A stretch of DNA of 5,678 nucleotides from Hungatella sp. UBA5385 (GCA_002409995.1 DHOR01000026.1:1-5678); one strand, 5' to 3'; counted from the first letter of the stretch, positions 1 to 5,678 are shown. The notes: generated by a model not told the origin, from the sequence alone. Program-made: numbers and translations.

Positions 1-34
1 GGGTTCGACCCTTTGTATCAAAGGGTCGAACCCC
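1..34. repeat. Palindromic element (long inverted repeat) upstream of trpD
   Basis: Bases 1-15 and 19-33 are perfect reverse complements separated by TAT, giving a 15-bp stem with a 3-nt loop. The C at 34 would pair with a G just outside the window, as the copy at the right end (which starts GGGG) suggests. Each arm also has its own small dyad (GGGT-TCG-ACCC on the left, GGGT-CGA-ACCC on the right). No T-run follows on the + strand; the next bases are A-rich and lead into the trpD ribosome site. An intrinsic terminator for rightward transcription is therefore not supported. The recurrence of the first 12 bases at the right end suggests a dispersed, REP-like genomic palindrome. Function is unknown; RNA stability, transcript processing or protein binding are all possible. 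Confidence 0.8.
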
Positions 35-44
35 AAATGTAAAA

Positions 45-51
45 AAGGAGG
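45..51 (+). promoter_or_regulatory. Ribosome binding site of trpD
   Basis: AAGGAGG lies 7 nt before the ATG at 59, a near-ideal Shine-Dalgarno that fixes the trpD start. It sits only 10 nt after the palindrome, so folding of that element could affect how exposed it is (inference). Confidence 0.85.
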
Positions 52-58
52 AGCAATT

Positions 59-1078
59 ATGATACGTCAAGCAATTCACGATGTAATGGAAGGTCAGGAT
101 TTAAGTTATGATGCAGCAAAAGAAGTGATGAATGAGATTATGAGCGGCGAAACCACACCTGCACAGATGGCTGCATTTTTAACAGGGCTGCGGATGAAAG
201 GTGAAACAATAGATGAAATAACCGCATGTGCAACTGTAATGAGGGAAAAGGCATTGAAGGTGGAGCCGGATTCTGCAGTTATTGATATAGTGGGAACTGG
301 CGGGGATGAGGCAGGGACCTTTAATATCTCCACAACAAGCGCATTTGTAGTGGCTGCAGGAGGAGTTCCGGTGGCGAAGCATGGTAACCGGAGTGTTTCC
401 AGTAAAAGCGGGGCTGCGGATGTTTTGGAGCATTTGGGGGCTAACTTGAATTTGACAGTGGAGCAGTCGGAACAGGTATTGAAGAATACAGGCATGTGTT
501 TTCTGTTTTCCCAGGTTCACCATGCTTCTATGAAATATGCCGGTCCGGTTCGGAAAGAGCTGGGGGTAAGGACTATTTTTAACATTTTGGGGCCGTTGGC
601 AAATCCTGCCGGGGCAACGATGCAGCTGCTTGGAGTTTATGATCCCAATCTGGTGGAGCCGCTGGCACAGGTACTGAGCAATTTGGGAGTGACCAGAGGG
701 CTTGTGGTTTGTGGAAATGGACGGCTTGATGAAGCTACCACTACCGGTCCTACCAAAGTCTGTGAAATCCGTTTTGGGAAATTAACTATGTATGAAATCA
801 CTCCTGAGGAGCTGGGATTTGAAACTTGTTCCCTTTCTGATTTAGCAGGGGGAACGCCTGAGGAGAATGCAAATATTACAAAAGAGCTGTTAGCAGGTAA
901 TTTAAGAGGTGCAAAACGGGATATTGTGGTGTTAAACTCTGCCATGAGTCTGTATCTGGGAATCGATGACTGTACGATTAAGGACTGCATCGCCATTGCA
1001 GAGGATTTGATTGATTCTGGAAAGGCATTTGCTAAAATGGAGGAATTTGTTATCGCAACCAATGAGGTGAGCTTATGA
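59..1078 (+). CDS. trpD: Anthranilate phosphoribosyltransferase
   Basis: Cytosolic enzyme of the second step of tryptophan synthesis: it transfers the phosphoribosyl group of PRPP to anthranilate, giving phosphoribosyl-anthranilate. The 339-residue length is normal for a stand-alone TrpD. There is no glutamine amidotransferase domain in front, so it is not a TrpGD fusion. Visible family motifs are the helical N-terminal domain (about 1-70), the PRPP-binding GTGGD at 79-83, the KHGNRSVSSKSGAADVLE segment at 107-124, the anthranilate-site stretch around HHASMKYAGPVRKELGVRT (154-172) with FNILGPLANP after it, and the Mg-binding Asp-Glu pair at 224-225 (family form LDE). The start has an excellent ribosome site. 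The stop overlaps the trpC start as ATGA, so translation is probably coupled. The genes expected before it, trpE and trpG, lie outside the window if they are adjacent at all. Confidence 0.97.
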   Translation: MIRQAIHDVMEGQDLSYDAAKEVMNEIMSGETTPAQMAAFLTGLRMKGETIDEITACATVMREKALKVEPDSAVIDIVGTGGDEAGTFNISTTSAFVVAAGGVPVAKHGNRSVSSKSGAADVLEHLGANLNLTVEQSEQVLKNTGMCFLFSQVHHASMKYAGPVRKELGVRTIFNILGPLANPAGATMQLLGVYDPNLVEPLAQVLSNLGVTRGLVVCGNGRLDEATTTGPTKVCEIRFGKLTMYEITPEELGFETCSLSDLAGGTPEENANITKELLAGNLRGAKRDIVVLNSAMSLYLGIDDCTIKDCIAIAEDLIDSGKAFAKMEEFVIATNEVSL

Positions 1079-1893
1079 TTTTAGATACACTTGCTGCTTC
1101 CACCAGGAAAAGGGTGGAGGCAGCTAAGGAAGTTATTACTCCGGAGGAAATGAAAATTAAAGCATTTGAAGTAAATGAAATGCAGAAAAGCAAGCCTGTT
1201 GCTGGGAAAACATTTTATCAGGCATTGGCGGAACCTGGGATGTCATTCATCTGTGAAGTAAAGAAGGCATCTCCTTCCAAAGGGCTTATTGCACCGAATT
1301 TTCCCTATATAAATATAGCTGAGGAATATGAATATGCAGGGGCAGCTGCCATTTCTGTGCTAACGGAACCGGAGTATTTTAAAGGAAGCAACAGCTATCT
1401 GGAGGAAATCAGTGAGAAAGTGAATATTCCTCTTCTGCGCAAGGATTTTACCATTGATCCCTATCAGATTTATGAGGCAAAGGTTCTGGGGGCTTCAGCT
1501 GTTCTGTTGATCTGTGCATTGCTGGACACGGATACTTTGAAGGAATATCTGAGACTATGTCATGATCTAAACCTTGATGCACTTGTGGAAGCTCATGATG
1601 AGGAGGAAATCCAATCTGCTCTGAAGGCCGGAGCTAAGATCATTGGAGTCAACAACAGGAATTTAAAGACCTTTGAGGTGGATTTTAACAATTCAATCCG
1701 GCTCCGTTCTCTGGTTCCACAGGATGTATTATTTGTTGCAGAAAGCGGCGTACAATCTGCCGATCATATACGGATTCTACATGATGCAGGAGTTGACGCA
1801 GTATTGGTAGGGGAAATGCTTATGCGTTCTCCCAATAAAAAGGCAATCCTGGATTCCTGGAAAACAGCATCAGAAGGAAATGCCTATGATTGA
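1075..1893 (+). CDS. trpC: Indole-3-glycerol-phosphate synthase
   Basis: (beta/alpha)8-barrel enzyme that closes the indole ring: CdRP is decarboxylated and dehydrated to indole-3-glycerol phosphate. At 272 residues it is a monofunctional IGPS; trpF is a separate gene, unlike the TrpC-TrpF fusion of enteric bacteria. Active-site motifs are all present: E61 and K63 in ECEVKK-type context followed by SPSKG (66-70), LRKDF with the catalytic K123, VEAHDE with E172, GVNNRNL with N193, and VAESG with E223-S224. The phosphate-binding end reads LVGEMLM (244-250). The start ATG overlaps the trpD stop (ATGA at 1075-1078), with GAGGTGA at 1064-1070 as ribosome site inside the end of trpD. The stop overlaps the start of trpF. 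Confidence 0.97.
   Translation: MILDTLAASTRKRVEAAKEVITPEEMKIKAFEVNEMQKSKPVAGKTFYQALAEPGMSFICEVKKASPSKGLIAPNFPYINIAEEYEYAGAAAISVLTEPEYFKGSNSYLEEISEKVNIPLLRKDFTIDPYQIYEAKVLGASAVLLICALLDTDTLKEYLRLCHDLNLDALVEAHDEEEIQSALKAGAKIIGVNNRNLKTFEVDFNNSIRLRSLVPQDVLFVAESGVQSADHIRILHDAGVDAVLVGEMLMRSPNKKAILDSWKTASEGNAYD
1872..1877 (+). promoter_or_regulatory. Ribosome binding site deciding the trpF start
   Basis: AGAAGG lies inside the end of trpC. It is only 2 nt from the in-frame ATG at 1880 but 8 nt from the ATG at 1886, so it favours the second. Confidence 0.65.
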
Positions 1894-2539
1894 TATAAAA
1901 ATTAAAATCTGCGGTCTGAAACGCATCGAGGATATTGATGCAGTCAATCAGTATAAACCTGATTATATCGGATTTGTATTTGCCCCGGGGAAACGGCAGA
2001 TCACTCCACAACAAGCAATGATTTTAAAACAGCATCTTTCTCAGGAGATTCTGGCTGCAGGGGTATTTGTGAACAGCAGCATTAAGATGATTACAGAACT
2101 TGCAGAGGAAAATATCATTGATCTGATCCAGCTCCATGGAGATGAAACAGCGGAATATGCCAATAGTTTAAAGGCTGAGCTGCAGAAGCTTGAGTTAAAG
2201 ACTGGCAAATACATTCCGATAATACAGGTAATTAAGGTTCACACCATCGAGGATATAACTGTGAATCTCTTAAAATCAGATAGTTTTCCAGCAGATTATC
2301 TGCTGTTTGATACTTATACAAAGGGCATTTATGGAGGAAGCGGAACAGCATTTGACTGGTCCCTGATTCCAAAGGTGAATAAGCCATGGTTTCTGGCTGG
2401 AGGAATTGGTATTTCCAACATCGCAGAGGCAAAACAGACCAATGCTTACTGCATTGATGTCAGCAGCTCTGTAGAAACAGATGGATACAAAGACCCACAT
2501 AAGATAGAAGAAATTATTAAAATGATAAGGAGTAAATGA
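1886..2539 (+). CDS. trpF: Phosphoribosylanthranilate isomerase
   Basis: Catalyses the Amadori rearrangement of phosphoribosyl-anthranilate to CdRP, the step between TrpD and TrpC. From the ATG at 1886 it has 217 residues. Motifs: KICG with the general-base cysteine C9; FVFAPGKRQIT (30-40), the phosphate-side loop with R38; AAGVFVN (57-63); IQLHGDE (81-87); the general-acid aspartate D142 in LLFDT; GGSGTAFDW (150-158); LAGGIG (170-175); and DVSSSVET (191-198), where the family more often has SSGVE. The stretch of about 94-113 between IQLHG and IQVIKV is somewhat longer than in compact homologues. An alternative ATG at 1880 (219 residues) is too close to the ribosome site. The frame overlaps trpC by 8 nt. 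Confidence 0.95.
   Translation: MIDIKIKICGLKRIEDIDAVNQYKPDYIGFVFAPGKRQITPQQAMILKQHLSQEILAAGVFVNSSIKMITELAEENIIDLIQLHGDETAEYANSLKAELQKLELKTGKYIPIIQVIKVHTIEDITVNLLKSDSFPADYLLFDTYTKGIYGGSGTAFDWSLIPKVNKPWFLAGGIGISNIAEAKQTNAYCIDVSSSVETDGYKDPHKIEEIIKMIRSK
2527..2532 (+). promoter_or_regulatory. Ribosome binding site deciding the trpB start
   Basis: AAGGAG lies in the last codons of trpF, 3 nt before the ATG at 2536 and 9 nt before the ATG at 2542. Spacing favours 2542, although the 2536 ATG makes an ATGA overlap with the trpF stop and could be used by reinitiation. Confidence 0.65.
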
Positions 2540-2541
2540 AC

Positions 2542-3726
2542 ATGTCAAAAGGAAGATTTGGACAGCACGGCGGACAATTTATCCCCGAAACGCTGATGAA
2601 CGCAATTAATGAACTTGAGGAAGCTTATAACTTCTATAAAAATGATAAAGCATTTCTTGCTGAACTAGATGAATTAAATAGAAAATATATTGGTAGACCT
2701 TCTCTTCTCTACTACGCTGAGCAGATGACAAAGGATTTAGGCGGCGCAAAAATCTATTTAAAGCGTGAGGATTTAAATCATACAGGGTCTCATAAGATCA
2801 ACAATGCCATTGCTCAGGTGTTACTTGCTAAAAAGATGGGCAAAACCAGAGTCATTGCCGAAACAGGCGCAGGTCAGCATGGAGTAGCCACTGCAACTGC
2901 TGCAGCACTGATGGGTATGGAATGTGAAGTATTTATGGGTAAGGAAGACACTGACCGTCAGGCGTTAAATGTATTCCGTATGGAGCTTTTAGGCACCAAG
3001 GTACATGCAGTTACAAGTGGCACACAGACCCTAAAGGATGCAGTTAATGAAACATTACGGGAATGGACTAACCGCATGGAAGACACTCATTATGTTATGG
3101 GTTCTGTTATGGGACCTCACCCATTTCCTACTATAGTAAGGGATTTCCAGAGCATTATTGGAAAAGAGGTTCGGGAGCAGATACTGGAGGATGAGGGAAA
3201 ACTTCCTGATATGCTCATTGCCTGTGTTGGCGGCGGCAGCAATGCTATGGGATTGTTCTATGATTTTATTGAGGACACTTCTGTAAAATTGGTTGGCTGC
3301 GAGGCTGCAGGACAGGGCATAGATACTGATAAAAATGCAGCTACTATTGCAACCGGACGTGTTGGAATTTTCCATGGTATGAAATCCTATTTCTGTCAGG
3401 ATGAGTATGGTCAGATTGCTCCTGTTTACTCCATTTCCGCAGGGCTTGACTACCCGGGAATAGGGCCTGAGCACTCTGCTCTCCATGATGCAAAAAGAGC
3501 TCAGTATGTTTCTATTACTGACGATGAATCTGTGGAGGCATTTGAGTATTTATCACGTATGGAGGGAATTATTCCAGCGATTGAAAGCGCTCATGCAGTG
3601 GCTTATGCCAGAAAAGTAGCTCCTACTATGGGAAAAGATCAGATTATTGTTATTAATTTATCAGGACGTGGTGATAAAGACGTGGCTGCAATAGCCAGAT
3701 ATAAGGGGGAAGAAATCTATGAGTAG
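2542..3726 (+). CDS. trpB: Tryptophan synthase beta subunit
   Basis: PLP enzyme that condenses indole with L-serine to tryptophan; it works as an alpha2beta2 complex with TrpA, indole passing through an internal tunnel. From the ATG at 2542 it has 394 residues, normal for the classical TrpB1 type. The ribosome site and the familiar N-terminus MSKGRFG.HGGQ.IPETL favour this start over the ATG 6 nt upstream. In numbering from that upstream ATG: Schiff-base lysine K87 in GSHKINN, catalytic E109 in AETGAGQHG (108-116), MGPHPFPTIVRDFQ (192-205), the PLP-phosphate loop GGGSN (232-236), SISAGLDYPGIGPEH (299-313), and SGRGDKD (376-382) with the serine contacting the PLP ring nitrogen. TrpA begins inside its last codons. 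Confidence 0.97.
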   Translation: MSKGRFGQHGGQFIPETLMNAINELEEAYNFYKNDKAFLAELDELNRKYIGRPSLLYYAEQMTKDLGGAKIYLKREDLNHTGSHKINNAIAQVLLAKKMGKTRVIAETGAGQHGVATATAAALMGMECEVFMGKEDTDRQALNVFRMELLGTKVHAVTSGTQTLKDAVNETLREWTNRMEDTHYVMGSVMGPHPFPTIVRDFQSIIGKEVREQILEDEGKLPDMLIACVGGGSNAMGLFYDFIEDTSVKLVGCEAAGQGIDTDKNAATIATGRVGIFHGMKSYFCQDEYGQIAPVYSISAGLDYPGIGPEHSALHDAKRAQYVSITDDESVEAFEYLSRMEGIIPAIESAHAVAYARKVAPTMGKDQIIVINLSGRGDKDVAAIARYKGEEIYE

Positions 3727-4489
3727 AGTAAGAGATGTATTTGCAAAGGGAAAGGCATTTATTCCATTTATAACAGCAGGTGATCCGGACCTTTCCATCA
3801 CTGAGGAACTGGTTCCTGCTATGGTTGCTGCAGGCGCCGATTTAATCGAGCTGGGGATTCCATTTTCAGACCCTGTTGCAGAGGGAATTGTTATTCAGGA
3901 AGCTGATATGAGGGCTCTGGCTGTAGGCTTTACCACTGATAAACTGTTTGAATCTGTGAAACGAATCAGGGAGAAAACCGATGTGCCTCTGGCATTTATG
4001 ACCTATATCAATCCTGTTTTCGCCTATGGCAGCAGAAAATTTGTGCAAAATGCAGCTGACTGCGGTATTGATGCTCTCATTGTTCCTGATATGCCATTTG
4101 AGGAAAAGGAAGAGCTGCAGCCTATATGCAGGGAGTTTGGCATTGATCTCATTTCTCTTATCGCTCCAACTTCTCATGAGAGAATTAAAGCAATTGCCTC
4201 TGAAGCTGAGGGATTTGTTTACTGCGTTTCCTCCCTTGGAGTTACAGGGGTTCGGAAGGAAATTACTACCGATATCGGGGAAATGGTATCCCTGGTGAAG
4301 GAGGCTCAGGATATTCCATGTGCTATTGGTTTTGGTATTTCTACTCCGGAACAGGCAAGGCAGATGAGCAAGGATGCGGATGGGGTGATTGTAGGAAGCG
4401 CCATCGTTAAGATGATTGCTAAATATGGAAAAGACTGCGTGGAGCCGGTGTGTGAATATGTGAAAAGTATGAAGGAAGCTATGGTTTAA
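3719..4489 (+). CDS. trpA: Tryptophan synthase alpha subunit
   Basis: Cleaves indole-3-glycerol phosphate to indole and glyceraldehyde-3-phosphate and feeds indole to TrpB. 256 residues, slightly shorter than the 268 of E. coli. Motifs: FIPFITAGDPD (14-24); IELGIPFSDPVAEG (43-56) with catalytic E44; IVPDMPFEE (120-128); the loop-6 segment SSLGVTGVR with its conserved threonine; and DGVIVGSAIVKMI near the end for phosphate binding. The residue equivalent to E. coli catalytic D60 is Glu here (E55), and the usually conserved proline two positions on is Ile (I57). AAGGGGGA at 3703-3710 is 8 nt from the ATG. The start overlaps the trpB stop by 8 nt, matching the need for equal amounts of the two subunits. 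Last gene of the trp cluster. Confidence 0.97.
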   Translation: MSRVRDVFAKGKAFIPFITAGDPDLSITEELVPAMVAAGADLIELGIPFSDPVAEGIVIQEADMRALAVGFTTDKLFESVKRIREKTDVPLAFMTYINPVFAYGSRKFVQNAADCGIDALIVPDMPFEEKEELQPICREFGIDLISLIAPTSHERIKAIASEAEGFVYCVSSLGVTGVRKEITTDIGEMVSLVKEAQDIPCAIGFGISTPEQARQMSKDADGVIVGSAIVKMIAKYGKDCVEPVCEYVKSMKEAMV

Positions 4490-4492
4490 GTT

Positions 4493-4529
4493 GGTATTAT
4501 TCATGTTTTACAATACCGTATAAATTTTT
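4493..4529 (+). terminator. Weak candidate terminator after trpA
   Basis: GGTATT (4493-4498) pairs with AATACC (4512-4517) around a 13-nt loop, and a five-T run (4525-4529) follows 7 nt after the stem. The stem is short, AT-rich and separated from the T-run, so termination would be inefficient if it occurs. It is the only hairpin plus T-run seen between trpA and the next gene. Confidence 0.3.
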
Positions 4530-4538
4530 CATTTTGTA

Positions 4539-4569
4539 TTGACTCTCACATTATTGGAGGGTGTACACT
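4539..4569 (+). promoter_or_regulatory. MerR-type promoter with operator dyad in a 19-bp spacer
   Basis: TTGACT (4539-4544, 5 of 6 to the -35 consensus) and TACACT (4564-4569, 4 of 6 to the -10 consensus) are 19 bp apart, too far for efficient unassisted sigma-70 recognition. The spacer holds a dyad centred on 4552: ACTCTC (4542-4547) against GAGGGT (4557-4562) with one mismatch, and 7 of 10 symmetric pairs overall. A long spacer with an ACTCTC...GGAGGGT dyad is the known arrangement for MerR-family activators, which twist the DNA to align the two boxes. The regulator itself is not in the window. A 17-bp-spaced alternative -10 (TGTACA, 4562-4567) matches worse. Confidence 0.7.
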
Positions 4570-4579
4570 CAGTGTAAAC
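4561..4579. promoter_or_regulatory. Second dyad over the -10 and likely start site
   Basis: TACACT-C-AGTGTA (4564-4576) is a perfect inverted repeat with a one-base centre. Extended to 9-bp arms (4561-4579) it has one mismatch. It covers the -10 element and the region where transcription should begin, so a bound protein would block the polymerase. A separate repressor site or an extension of the MerR contact is possible; no family is assigned. Confidence 0.45.
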
Positions 4580-4587
4580 CTATCTGT

Positions 4588-4595
4588 AAGGAGAG
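4588..4595 (+). promoter_or_regulatory. Ribosome binding site of the BtrH-like gene
   Basis: AAGGAGAG with its GGAG core (4590-4593) 8 nt before the ATG at 4602; supports that start rather than the in-frame ATG at 4620. Confidence 0.8.
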
Positions 4596-4601
4596 CGTAA
4601 A

Positions 4602-5654
4602 ATGAGAAAAATAATTGAAATGAATCATCATTCCCACGATTATGAATGTATGTGGAATGGCATTGAAGATATCTATATGAACAAGACAAAGGAAGTCCTG
4701 CCAGACAATTTCTTCTTTATTCTTGCCAGCTTCGGCTCTTTTTGTTATCTGAAGACCAATCAATCGGATATCAAAAGACTGGTAACTCTGGGTGACGGAA
4801 GAACCAGAAAAATGTATGAGTTTATAGCGCCTATTGTGGGTTTCGAGTATCGTCACTATGAATTCAAACGTTTTGAGTCAGCTTTAAATAAGGCAAAAAA
4901 AGAAATTGATGCAGGATTTCCTGTTGTTTTAGGTGCTCTTGATATGTTTTACTTACCTTATTATAGGAAGCTGTATCAAAAAGAGCATATCCCTTTTCAT
5001 TATGTTTTGATGGTTGGATATGACGATGAGCAGAGAACAATATTCTTATATGATTGTGGACGAACGGAGTTGCTGTCACTATCCTATGATCTTTTACAGA
5101 AAGCCATGAATTGCAGTTATCCAGGGCTGAGTAAGGAAAACACCATTTGCACCGTTCGATTCACAGGGACTAAAAGCAAATATGAGATTGCCAGAGAAGC
5201 ACTGAGTAAAAGAAAAGATATGTTTTTAAATCCACCAACAGGCTTTCTTGGGTATAAGGGATTTGAAAAATTTGTTAATGAACTGCCGCAATGGAAGAAC
5301 CAATTAATAAAAGAGGACTATGATAAAATTCTGTTAAATATGGTAACCTTTTACGGTACAGTTCCGACAGTGCCAAATGCTTTGAAGGGAATAGAGGAGC
5401 CGGATGAGGTTGAGTTTAAAGGCGGGTTTGATAAAGTAAGCCGGATGCTATATGTAATAGGAAAAGAATACAACAATGACAGTTGGATACGGGCAGGGGA
5501 ATTGTTTGGGGAAAGCGCTACAGTCATTGAGAAGATTTCATCTATTATCATTGCTTATTTGTTGCGAGAAAAGGATGAGACGGATCAGCTTCCTTTGCTG
5601 TTTTCTGAAGTTTTGACTGGGATGAAAAATGGTTTTCTGGTGCTTGATGTCTGA
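4602..5654 (+). CDS. BtrH N-terminal domain (C39/NlpC-like) protein with DUF4872-like C-terminus
   Basis: 350 residues, no signal peptide or clear membrane segment, so probably cytosolic. Residues about 9-188 look like the BtrH_N domain, a papain-like fold: C16 in a HDYECMWNGIEDIY context as candidate nucleophile, the stretch GFPVVLGALDMFYLPY (105-120), then H133 in HYVLMVGYDDE and D151 in LYDCG as the likely His and Asp partners. Residues about 195-350 are mostly helical with FLGYKGFEKFVNELPQW (215-231) and resemble the DUF4872 part that often follows BtrH_N. BtrH itself transfers an acyl side chain from a carrier protein to an aminoglycoside in butirosin synthesis. No carrier protein or antibiotic genes are visible here, so substrate and reaction are unknown: acyltransferase, amidase and peptidase are all possible. 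It has its own MerR-type promoter and a 112-nt gap from trpA, arguing against a tryptophan role. Domain assignment is by recognition. Confidence 0.75.
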   Translation: MRKIIEMNHHSHDYECMWNGIEDIYMNKTKEVLPDNFFFILASFGSFCYLKTNQSDIKRLVTLGDGRTRKMYEFIAPIVGFEYRHYEFKRFESALNKAKKEIDAGFPVVLGALDMFYLPYYRKLYQKEHIPFHYVLMVGYDDEQRTIFLYDCGRTELLSLSYDLLQKAMNCSYPGLSKENTICTVRFTGTKSKYEIAREALSKRKDMFLNPPTGFLGYKGFEKFVNELPQWKNQLIKEDYDKILLNMVTFYGTVPTVPNALKGIEEPDEVEFKGGFDKVSRMLYVIGKEYNNDSWIRAGELFGESATVIEKISSIIIAYLLREKDETDQLPLLFSEVLTGMKNGFLVLDV

Positions 5655-5665
5655 GATTTACTTAA

Positions 5666-5678
5666 GGGGTTCGACCCT
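5666..5678. repeat. Partial second copy of the palindromic element, cut by the window end
   Basis: Bases 5667-5678 are identical to bases 1-12, with one further G in front that would pair with the C at position 34 of the left copy. The sequence stops before the second arm, so whether the full palindrome is present cannot be seen. It begins 11 nt after the stop codon of the BtrH-like gene. Confidence 0.7.

Noticed and set aside
1..34. Palindrome as an intrinsic (Rho-independent) terminator
   Set aside because: No T-run follows on the + strand: the next bases are AAATGTAAAAAA. In the other direction, the DNA next to the right-end copy also lacks a suitable run.
1..34. tRNA T-arm or T-box leader
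   Set aside because: GGGTTCGA resembles a T-loop, but the loop is too short, there is no acceptor or anticodon arm, and no T-box antiterminator sequence or specifier is visible in the 58 bases before trpD.
106..523. Two overlapping - strand open frames within trpD
   Set aside because: Both are mirror images of a clearly functional trpD, with compositions typical of antisense translation and no motifs.
1075..2539. TrpC-TrpF fusion or frameshift
   Set aside because: The two frames are separate and overlap by 8 nt (14 nt if the upstream ATG is used), with an ordinary stop and start. Both domains are complete.
2671..2700. Internal promoter early in trpB (AT-rich stretch)
   Set aside because: TATA-like bases occur, but no -35 with proper spacing could be found; it is ordinary AT-rich coding sequence.
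4026..4298. 90-codon + strand frame inside trpA
   Set aside because: Shifted frame within conserved trpA; no ribosome site or family resemblance.
3866..4504. 212-codon open frame on the - strand across trpA
   Set aside because: It lies antisense to most of trpA, which has full family motifs. Its translation is rich in His, Asn, Ser and Leu with no recognisable domain, and it has no convincing ribosome site.

Overview
The window carries the distal part of a tryptophan biosynthesis operon followed by one unrelated gene, all on the + strand. Gene order is trpD, trpC, trpF, trpB, trpA, then a gene for a protein with an apparent BtrH-type N-terminal domain. No gene is convincing on the - strand, and the five trp reading frames are intact. 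Protein style (for example TrpB with NHTGSHKINN around the PLP lysine, and TrpA beginning SRVRDVFAKGKAFIPF), the moderately low G+C and the strong AAGGAGG-type ribosome sites point to a Clostridia-class Firmicute, most likely a Lachnospiraceae member. That assignment rests on recognition, not on a search.

Layout. Positions 1-34 are a near-perfect palindrome (15-bp arms, 3-nt centre). TrpD follows after a strong Shine-Dalgarno. The trp genes are packed with overlaps of 4 to 8 nt (trpD/trpC 1075-1078, trpC/trpF 1886-1893, trpB/trpA 3719-3726; trpF/trpB touch or overlap depending on the start chosen), as expected for one translationally coupled message. TrpE and trpG, the first-step genes, are not in the window. 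The five products turn anthranilate plus PRPP into tryptophan: phosphoribosyl transfer (TrpD), isomerisation (TrpF), ring closure to indole-3-glycerol phosphate (TrpC), and the TrpA/TrpB synthase complex that releases indole and joins it to serine.

Positions 4490-4601 are the only intergenic gap of any size. It holds a weak hairpin after trpA, then a promoter whose elements are 19 bp apart with a dyad in the spacer. That is the architecture of promoters activated by MerR-family regulators. A second tight dyad sits on the -10 element. This promoter drives the 350-residue BtrH_N-like protein, which has candidate Cys/His/Asp residues of a papain-like (C39/NlpC-like) fold. It is therefore probably an independent, signal-responsive unit rather than part of the trp operon.

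The last 13 bases, 11 nt after that gene's stop codon, restart the same palindrome seen at position 1. The window is thus bracketed by copies of one short palindromic element. The points most worth a second look are this element, the MerR-like control of a BtrH-type protein, and an altered active-site loop in TrpA.
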